Shown: positions 57,366 through 64,000 of the stretch, piece after piece
Position numbering within the stretch: the stretch's first letter is position 1
How the letters are laid out: the number at the start of each line of letters is the position of its first letter
Assembly: GCA_021732995.1 (NCBI GenBank)
Contig: JAKFWA010000004.1
Location: 1-64,000 of the forward strand
Length of the DNA stretch: 64,000 bases
Source of the DNA: Planctomycetaceae bacterium
Lineage (GTDB): Bacteria > Planctomycetota > Planctomycetia > Planctomycetales > Planctomycetaceae
Direction of reading: 5' to 3'
Program-made: the position numbers and the translations under genes
Notes under the pieces: generated by a model
The model's input: the letters and a program-made list of their open reading frames with translations, nothing else
Database searches by the model: none
What the model was told of the DNA's origin: nothing

Positions 57366-57450
57366 TACGAGTCAGTCCCAATGTGCTCTGGCGTTGGTCT
57401 CGAAAACGCCGAGTTGACAACAGACGGACGCGAGACGCGTCCGCCACGAA

Positions 57451-57487
57451 AAAAGGCCCGCTCATCGAGTTGATGAGCGGGCCTTTT
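57451..57487. terminator. Strong bidirectional intrinsic terminator after ispG
   Basis: AAAAGGCCCGCTCATC and GATGAGCGGGCCTTTT are perfect inverted arms around a five-base loop, with A-run before and T-run after. It serves ispG on one side and the convergent giant gene (ending at 57562) on the other. Confidence 0.93.
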
Positions 57488-57561
57488 CATTTTGCTATCA
57501 GAGGCTCGACAAACCTGCTCCTTCACCGTCAGTGAAAGAGCAAGCCTGGCTTGAACCGTGA

Positions 57562-60500
57562 CTATTCTCCCCAGAAGTTGTTCGCGGCGAAGACGGCGTC
57601 CAGATCGGCGGTGCGGCGGATGCCGGTGCCGATGACGTCACCCATCAAGTCGCTAGAGCCCGCGATATCGTCGAGACCCAACTCGTGGCCAAGTTCGTGC
57701 ATCACGGCGGTCAGCAAGTCGATCTTGCCAGCCGCAGCTCCGTTCGAACCCGACGCGAATTCGGAATCGTCAGCAGGCGTCGCATCCACGAACCAGCCAT
57801 GACCAGCGGCATCGTCGTCGATGACAACGACTCCCGTACCACCCAAACCGAGAGTTGCGCCACCGAGATCCTGAACTCGGAACTGCACACTCTTCAGACG
57901 GTTCAGAGCCGCACCGCCGAGGCCCAGTTCTTCGTAACGAGTGATCGCGGCGCTGACGATCGCCGTCAGATCGCCAGCCGCGATCGACGAACCGCCCGAA
58001 CCGATTGAGGACGCCGTCAACGGAGCTGCAGTCGGCAAGCCGATCAGCGTTTGAGCGATGTCCAGACCGCTGACGAAGAAGGCTTGCGTCGGAGCAACCG
58101 AGTTCACCTGGAGACGAATCGTGATGAAGCCGTCGTGGTTGGCGTCCGTACCACCGCTCACAACCTGCGAGCTGAACTGCTGAGGATTCAAGAAAGCAGT
58201 CGTGACCGGAGCAGCCGCGCCTTCCACAGTGATGACGCCTTGAGTCGGGACGAACTCATCACCGAAGTAGACTCGCACGTTGTAAGCCGTCAGATCATCA
58301 ACCGCGACCTTGAACGTAAGGTCCTGAGCGTGCACGCCGTCTCGGTAGAGCGCGGTCGTGGTCGTTCCGGTAGCGGCAGCACGGTCGTAGGCGTTCGGAA
58401 TGTAATCCGTCCAGCCATACCCCGTCGTCGTGTTGAAGAACGACTGCGGGGTCACACTGGTGAATCCTGCGGCCGTTGGGCTGCTCGCCGTATCGAAGTC
58501 GAAGCGTCGCGACGTCGCGATCTGGTAGCCCTGCGTTGTAGCGCCGCGGCCATTGCCTGTGATGTGTTCAACGGCAATCGTCGCAGTGCCCGCAGTCGCA
58601 GGACGCTGAATCATGAAGGTGGCCGTCGCGGCACCGGCAACAAACTGCACACCGGCCATCTGCGGATCAGCATCGACCGTCGTCACAGTGCCACTGGTCG
58701 TTGTGACCGTGTAGACCTGACCAACAGAGAGGCCGCTTACCGAGAAGGTGTCGACCGATGTGCCATCAGCCGTGACTGGCGTCGCCTGCGGAACCACAGA
58801 CAGCACCGGCACCGTGCTTACCTTGCGGAAGATGATGCCGTTGACCGTCCAAGGCGTCGCGTCGGAAGAACCGAAGCCGACCGTGATGGTATCGCGACCA
58901 CCCAGCGACGTCGTGCTCGCAATGAACGTCCTTTGCGTATGCTGACCAGCCGCCGAACTGAGACCCGTGATGCTCGGAGCAACTGCACCATTAACGGTAA
59001 TCGTGTCACCCGAAGCGACCGAATCCGATCCGTAGATGACCGTGACTTCGTAGTTACCCGGAGCCAGATCAGCACGGAAGGTATGCGTTGCGACACCGGC
59101 AGGAGTTCCTGAACCGCTGCTGACTGCTCCATCGCGAACCAACGCAGCAATCGTGCTGGCGCCAGCGGCGTGGCTGAACGAGCTTGGAGCTGTCCCCACC
59201 CATCCGTAACCAAGGCCCGCAGTGTAGGTGTTGTCTGTGATCACGCCCCTGAAGCCGGATTGCGTGGTTGGGCTCGACTGAATGTTGAAGTCGAACAACG
59301 TGGGCGTCGCACCGTTGAGCTGATAAGTAATCACGGTGCTATCAGACGCCGAACCCGAGCCATCCGCAGCCACAACGCTGATCGTCGGAGCTCCCGGCAC
59401 GGTCGGTCGCTGCAGAGTGAAGCTCCAGACACCTGCCGCCGAAGCCTGAATCTGAGTACCACCGTAGATCGACGAAATGTCCGCCGAGGTAATCGTTCCC
59501 AGCGTGGAGCTGACCGTCAGAATCGCGTTCGGCGCGGACGAACCGGTGATGGTGTCAACTGTTGTCCCATCGGCCGTTGCAGTTCCAAGATGAGTCAGGA
59601 TCGTCACACCACCAGTAACGAGGCTGACGGCTCGAATCTCAAGGCCGGCGATGGACCACAGCTCGTCGGTTGTGGATTCAAACTGCAGATCCAGAACTCC
59701 GTCAACGACGGTGATCGGCACCGCGTTGGTCAGGGTGAGAAACTCACCTGGCTGAGTCGCGATCGACCCAAACAGGTCGTTACCTTCCCCGCGAATCAGC
59801 ATTCCACTGACATGGCCCAGAGCGTGACCAACCGTTGCGGTGATGAAGTAGGTACCGTTCGCGACTTGCGTCGAGAACGTGTTGATGCCCTGCGTGCCGC
59901 CATCGCCCTGGTGCTGATCTCGCAGCAAGGCCGCGGTGCTGCCCGAAACAACGCTCGGGTAATCAGACACCTTTGGAGCCTGTGCCCAACCATAACCGCT
60001 TGCGTTGAGGTTTGTGTCGCCAGGAGTGACGTTGATATAGCCACCGGGCTCGGTGACCCCCACAACAACCGGGAAACCATTCCGTGGTGTTTGAATCGCA
60101 GCCAGAGCCGCAGCACCGGTGAGATCGCCACGGCCGAAGTCGAAGCGACGCGTCATCGGACCAACGTAGTCGATCGCCGTCGCACCAGTTTGGGCTCCAT
60201 CGAACTCGGCGAAGTTGACATAGGCCGTTCCTGCCAGAGCAGGTCGGCGGATCGCATAATCCCACTGGCCATCACCACCGACCACAACCTGAACACCAGC
60301 CAGGTCCGCGTCAGCGTCTGTGCTGGTCACTTCCAGATCTACGTCGGGGATGTCGTCGCCGTTGATATCCAGGCCACCAGAGACGGTAATCAACGCACCA
60401 GGAGTACCTTCAAAACCCGTAAAGGTGTCAATCGTCGCGCCGTCAGCCGCCAACGGATTCTTTTCCGGAGAGCCCTCGGTCAAAATATGGCCAGGACGAA

Positions 60501-63500
60501 TCTCCAAGCCATCAACTCGCCAGACTTCCAGACCGCTGAACCTGAGATCCAGCGAACCATCCTTCACTTGAGTGACGAAGTTCACTTCGCCGTGGCCGGT
60601 GATGTCCTTACCGCTGATGATGGTGAAGTTCGCATCAGCATCAACGACGGAGAAGTCGGGCGTATTAGTGACTTTGACGGATACGAGATACCACCCATTG
60701 GCGATATCCGTCTTGAAGGTCTGAGGCACTGTGGAGATCACGCCATCGCGTACCAGATTGCTGAAGGAACTGGAAATCGGACCGTCATCGACGTCGTTCA
60801 ATGCCGTGGACTCGAATGGATTGGCTGGATCGAGCGGTACGAACCCAAACTTGCTGCCGCCGACTCCGTAGAACGTGCTGTTGAGCACACTCGTGTAGCC
60901 CGCGTACGTCGGAGACGCAGTCCCGGTATTGTCATTGAAGTTGTCGAAGTCGTACTTCTGCGTGTCTGTGCCAATCGGATCCAGTGGCACGCTTTCGATG
61001 TTGCGGAACGTGACTCCCAGGAACGGACTCGGTGAGCCGCTATCAGTGAAAATCGTCGTTCCAACAATGGTGAACGTGTTATTGAACGGATCCACGTCCA
61101 AGACGTCGCCGTCCGGGACACGATCCACATCACCGAACTGCGGGTCGTTGGAGTGAATTAGAATACGAGCCGACTGAGAAGGCTGGACGTCGAAGTAATC
61201 AACTTCGTCGAAGGTGTCTGGCGGCAACGCCGAGCCACCCGTGACTTCGTCGCCGCGAACTTCGAGTCGTTCCAAAGTAGTTGTGTAATCCACCGTCTCA
61301 TCGTCGCCAGCGGCACCCGTTCCGTGCTGGAACGTCACAAAACCGCCGGTCTGAGCAACTCCGTTCGTCACGTTGTTGTGGACGATCACCGGCAGTGCCT
61401 TCGTGCCGTCCTTAGCACTTGAGCCGTAGACGGTTGCCCGGTCGATATCAATCACGGCACCACTGTCATCAATGGTGACGTCTTGACTGACAGCGCCACC
61501 GTTCAAACCACCAGTGTGAACGAAGTACTGATCCGCTGAACCCGCACCATCCAGTTCCATCTTGCTGGTGGTGTCGGTATCGAGCACGTCGGGGCTGGTC
61601 GGGAAAACGCGGATGAAGTCTGGATCAGCATTGCCGAGGACCGTTGTCAGCATCGGACTGCTGATTGAACCATTGAACGTGATCGTCGAGCCGGTACCTG
61701 CGTCCGCGTTGCCGAAGTCGCCCTCAACGGTGATCGTGTCGGCGGCAATGACCTTCGTCTTATCCTCGAATGTCACGTTGTCCCCACCACGAATCGTAAT
61801 CACCGACGCGGTGCTCTGAATGGTCGTGGGCGTCGTCACCAGCAGATTGTCGCCCGTGCCAACAGCATCAGTCGCCGTCAGGGTGACGGCACCGTTGGCG
61901 ATCACGTCGTGAGAAACAGTGAGCGGACTCAAAGCAATCACGCTGATGACGAACGGATCCGCAGCAGTGTTCTGCGAACTGGTCAGGGCATCGACGTTGT
62001 CAATCACCAAGCCGCCCGTGACGTCTCGAATGAAGACATCACCGGTCGTTGCGTTCAAGAACGCCAGACCGTTCGTCGTGCTGGTGGCATTGATCTCCAG
62101 GCCGTCTGCCATGGTGCCGACGCCACCCGTCGATCGGAACGCCACGCTGGCCGCATTCACATCCGAAACAGAAGTGTTACCGTCGCCATCACTGAAGATA
62201 CCCACCGCCTGGAACGTGGCCAGTTGACCCGCCGCATTCACGAGTTCTTCGATCGTCAGCGAACCGGCAGTCGTGTTGACACGCACCGTGCCGCCAGTCG
62301 AGGTCACTGAAGCAGCAGCGCCATCGTCATCGCGGTCGATGCCGTCGTTACCGGCGACCGCGAGATCAGTGTCTTCCAGAGTCAGTGCCTGTGTGTTGAC
62401 CACGAACAATCCGCCACCCGCGACGCTCGCTTCCAGCTCATTGACGGCCAAGTCAAGCAGATTCGCGTGCTGCGCGGTCCCGGGAGCCCCCGTTTCAGCA
62501 CCCACAGAACCGCCGCTAGCGCTCAGAAGGAGTCCGTCAGCAGTGATCTTGGTCGTCGTGTTGGCGGTGGATTCGGTGATGCTGGTTTGAGCGACCAGGA
62601 TCACGTCACCGTTGGCCGTACCAGCGTCGATCAATGTGACAATGATGCCACCGGCTGTCGTGCTGAGCGCGATGTCGTTGGCATTCGCGTCCGTCACAGA
62701 TTCGACATCGGTCGCAGTGATCGTTCCGCCAGCGTCCACCGTGATCCGGCCATTGTTCGTATCAACATCTAGCAAGTTGATCGCATCGAGTTCATTGATA
62801 TCAATGCTGCCCGTTCCGGTCACGCCGGCATCCAGTCGAGAAATCTCAGTTTCGATGGCGTGGCTTGCCACACCGCCGACTGGCGTCGCATGGCCGATAC
62901 CCGTTGCCGTTGTAATCGTGACCGTCGCGGCAGCCCCAGTCGCTTCGATGTTGTCGGTGTTCGTGTCACCGCCATCGATCAATCCGCCAGTGCCGCTAGT
63001 GATTGAGACCGCAGCCGCCGTGTTGTTCGTGGTCACGAAGCGAGCCAGAGTGATGTCATCCGCAGCGGCCGCCGTAATCGTACCGGTGCCAGAGTTCACG
63101 AAAGACCCGTCGGTCATCGTGATCGCACCGTCGTTGTCAGCGTCAGCATCCGCCGTCATCGAGACATTGCCCGAAGTGCTGCTGATACTACTGGTGGCAT
63201 CGAAGGTGATAGTGTTATCAGCCGTCAGGGTGATCAGGCCGGAAGTCGACGTGATCGTGTGATTGTTGGCGATATCGGCAGTCGCGCCATTCGCATCCAC
63301 AACGATGTTACCAGCCAGACTGCTGATGCCCGATTGAGCGTCTTCAATCGTGATGGTTCCAGCGGCAGTCAGCGTCACCTTGCCCGTCGCCGCGTCCTGG
63401 TCAATCTCGCGAATGATGATGGCGCCCGACTCGTCGATATCGACGTCTCCGCTCGTGGTATTGTTCAACACCAGTTGAGCAATCGAAGTTTCGATGTCGT

Positions 63501-64000
63501 CAGTTGAGCCAACGCCCGTAACCGCGTTGATCGTGACAATCGCACCAACACTGTTGGCGATGATATCGACATCGGTGTCACCACCGTCTACCACTCCTCC
63601 TGATGTCGTGTCAATCGTAATCGCAGTTGCTGTTGCGTTGGTCGTGATCACGCCGCCGAGAGTGATATTTCCATCGGCATCCATGTCTATCGTGCCGCTG
63701 CCGGCATTGATGAATGAGCCATCCGACATCAGGATGAACCCGCCGTTATTTCCGCCTGCGGTATCAGCCGTAATCGTCACTGCGCCCGACACAGATTCAA
63801 CCGCACCAGGGCTACCTGCGTTGACGAACTGAATATCATCTGCCGCCGTAAGAGTGACCGTTCCGGAATTAGTCGCAATCTTCGAGCGAACTCGAATACC
63901 AACAGATGAACCAAGACCACCGTTGCCCTGGATGAGAACGTCTGCTGTTCCAGTCGCAGAGACCTTCGTCCCAAAATCGCCAATGAGGACACCCTCTCCG
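57562..64000 (-). CDS. Giant surface protein with repeat domains and C-terminal metalloprotease-like motif (5' end outside window)
   Basis: The frame is open to the right edge, so over 2,140 codons are visible and the start is missing. From the edge to about 61.9 kb are many short beta-rich repeats resembling filamentous haemagglutinin (GTITIEDAQSGISS, SGLITLTADNTI). Between about 58.1 and 61.0 kb four modules recur every ~790-850 bases, each starting with a (R/K)(R/Y)FDF-like segment, then YGW, L.RDG, F...L..G.Y.V and W...G(I/L), separated by ADGT..DT.TG Ig-like stretches. The end has VMHELGHELGLDD (HExxHxxGxxD) then SSDLMGDVIGTGIRR, resembling matrixin/serralysin-type zinc sites, common at the end of planctomycete giants. 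Probably exported; the secretion signal is beyond the window. Confidence 0.85.
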   Translation of the reverse strand, partial: GEGVLIGDFGTKVSATGTADVLIQGNGGLGSSVGIRVRSKIATNSGTVTLTAADDIQFVNAGSPGAVESVSGAVTITADTAGGNNGGFILMSDGSFINAGSGTIDMDADGNITLGGVITTNATATAITIDTTSGGVVDGGDTDVDIIANSVGAIVTINAVTGVGSTDDIETSIAQLVLNNTTSGDVDIDESGAIIIREIDQDAATGKVTLTAAGTITIEDAQSGISSLAGNIVVDANGATADIANNHTITSTSGLITLTADNTITFDATSSISSTSGNVSMTADADADNDGAITMTDGSFVNSGTGTITAAAADDITLARFVTTNNTAAAVSITSGTGGLIDGGDTNTDNIEATGAAATVTITTATGIGHATPVGGVASHAIETEISRLDAGVTGTGSIDINELDAINLLDVDTNNGRITVDAGGTITATDVESVTDANANDIALSTTAGGIIVTLIDAGTANGDVILVAQTSITESTANTTTKITADGLLLSASGGSVGAETGAPGTAQHANLLDLAVNELEASVAGGGLFVVNTQALTLEDTDLAVAGNDGIDRDDDGAAASVTSTGGTVRVNTTAGSLTIEELVNAAGQLATFQAVGIFSDGDGNTSVSDVNAASVAFRSTGGVGTMADGLEINATSTTNGLAFLNATTGDVFIRDVTGGLVIDNVDALTSSQNTAADPFVISVIALSPLTVSHDVIANGAVTLTATDAVGTGDNLLVTTPTTIQSTASVITIRGGDNVTFEDKTKVIAADTITVEGDFGNADAGTGSTITFNGSISSPMLTTVLGNADPDFIRVFPTSPDVLDTDTTSKMELDGAGSADQYFVHTGGLNGGAVSQDVTIDDSGAVIDIDRATVYGSSAKDGTKALPVIVHNNVTNGVAQTGGFVTFQHGTGAAGDDETVDYTTTLERLEVRGDEVTGGSALPPDTFDEVDYFDVQPSQSARILIHSNDPQFGDVDRVPDGDVLDVDPFNNTFTIVGTTIFTDSGSPSPFLGVTFRNIESVPLDPIGTDTQKYDFDNFNDNTGTASPTYAGYTSVLNSTFYGVGGSKFGFVPLDPANPFESTALNDVDDGPISSSFSNLVRDGVISTVPQTFKTDIANGWYLVSVKVTNTPDFSVVDADANFTIISGKDITGHGEVNFVTQVKDGSLDLRFSGLEVWRVDGLEIRPGHILTEGSPEKNPLAADGATIDTFTGFEGTPGALITVSGGLDINGDDIPDVDLEVTSTDADADLAGVQVVVGGDGQWDYAIRRPALAGTAYVNFAEFDGAQTGATAIDYVGPMTRRFDFGRGDLTGAAALAAIQTPRNGFPVVVGVTEPGGYINVTPGDTNLNASGYGWAQAPKVSDYPSVVSGSTAALLRDQHQGDGGTQGINTFSTQVANGTYFITATVGHALGHVSGMLIRGEGNDLFGSIATQPGEFLTLTNAVPITVVDGVLDLQFESTTDELWSIAGLEIRAVSLVTGGVTILTHLGTATADGTTVDTITGSSAPNAILTVSSTLGTITSADISSIYGGTQIQASAAGVWSFTLQRPTVPGAPTISVVAADGSGSASDSTVITYQLNGATPTLFDFNIQSSPTTQSGFRGVITDNTYTAGLGYGWVGTAPSSFSHAAGASTIAALVRDGAVSSGSGTPAGVATHTFRADLAPGNYEVTVIYGSDSVASGDTITVNGAVAPSITGLSSAAGQHTQRTFIASTTSLGGRDTITVGFGSSDATPWTVNGIIFRKVSTVPVLSVVPQATPVTADGTSVDTFSVSGLSVGQVYTVTTTSGTVTTVDADPQMAGVQFVAGAATATFMIQRPATAGTATIAVEHITGNGRGATTQGYQIATSRRFDFDTASSPTAAGFTSVTPQSFFNTTTGYGWTDYIPNAYDRAAATGTTTTALYRDGVHAQDLTFKVAVDDLTAYNVRVYFGDEFVPTQGVITVEGAAAPVTTAFLNPQQFSSQVVSGGTDANHDGFITIRLQVNSVAPTQAFFVSGLDIAQTLIGLPTAAPLTASSIGSGGSSIAAGDLTAIVSAAITRYEELGLGGAALNRLKSVQFRVQDLGGATLGLGGTGVVVIDDDAAGHGWFVDATPADDSEFASGSNGAAAGKIDLLTAVMHELGHELGLDDIAGSSDLMGDVIGTGIRRTADLDAVFAANNFWGE
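58100..60965 (-). repeat. Four tandem modules of about 790-850 bp in the giant surface gene
   Basis: Anchor motifs KYDFDNF, RRFDFGRG, LFDFNIQ and RRFDFDTA lie near 60950, 60140, 59290 and 58500. Each is followed by a galactose-binding-like strand pattern and, between modules, by (A/T)ADGT.(V/I)DT(F/I). Divergence between units is moderate, so the duplication is older than that in the M36 protease. Confidence 0.7.

Noticed and set aside
58051-61035. Plus-strand frames of 353 and 621 codons opposite the giant surface gene
   Set aside because: Arg/Asp/Ser-rich antisense images of a repetitive coding sequence; the minus strand has recognisable domains and a proper stop.

Overview
The window reads as chromosome from a member of the Planctomycetota. 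The signs are two giant surface or secreted proteins, one starting with an LEPR-XLL-type motif (LEDRRLLS); an ECF-type sigma factor encoded just downstream of a Ser/Thr kinase with WD40-like repeats; and a Tat-exported Gfo/Idh/MocA oxidoreductase of the kind these bacteria carry in many copies. No rRNA, tRNA, CRISPR array, complete prophage or integrase was seen.

Left part (1-26.5 kb) is an accessory island dominated by genome defence. It opens with the 3' end of an IS3-family transposase whose right end sits inside an AlpA-like regulator gene, followed by hypothetical genes. Next comes a type I restriction-modification locus on the minus strand: hsdM, hsdS, a NucS-like nuclease with a probable base-reading N-terminal domain, hsdR, a YgjP/DUF45 zinc metallopeptidase, and a small protein with what looks like a bacterial DCD domain. 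A Panacea-domain antitoxin with a RelE-like toxin lies between these genes on the opposite strand.

At 13.5-26.5 kb is the most interesting block. Four plus-strand genes are joined by 4-nt start/stop overlaps: a membrane-anchored coiled-coil protein with about three internal repeats; a membrane-anchored coiled-coil McrB-type AAA+ NTPase; a DUF2357 (McrC-related) partner with no obvious nuclease active site; and a very divergent Hsp70/actin-fold ATPase. Two minus-strand genes follow: a SNF2 helicase and a single-HKD phospholipase D-type nuclease. My reading is one elaborated McrBC-like system in which sensing, assembly at the membrane, remodelling and cleavage are split over six proteins. It recalls the coiled-coil McrBC relatives reported as CoCoNuTs, but I could not match it to a named type.

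Middle part (26.5-41.4 kb) has a 2,744-residue exported M36 (fungalysin-type) protease with a P-domain, six tandem repeats of about 345 bp, cadherin-like domains and RTX calcium-binding repeats, plus the ECF sigma factor and Ser/Thr kinase. Two non-coding stretches flank it, each carrying a degraded copy of the same dispersed element.

Right part (41.4-64 kb) looks like core genome. A complete kdp potassium-uptake operon runs from two previously unmarked micro-ORFs through kdpF-A-B-C-D-E, with ATGA overlaps linking the micro-ORFs, kdpF and kdpA, and kdpD to kdpE. A di-haem cytochrome c peroxidase gene is divergent from an OxyR-like regulator. After these come an RlmI-like rRNA methyltransferase, the Tat oxidoreductase, ispG with a strong bidirectional terminator, and the 3' two kilocodons of another giant surface protein ending in a metalloprotease-like motif; this gene runs off the right edge.
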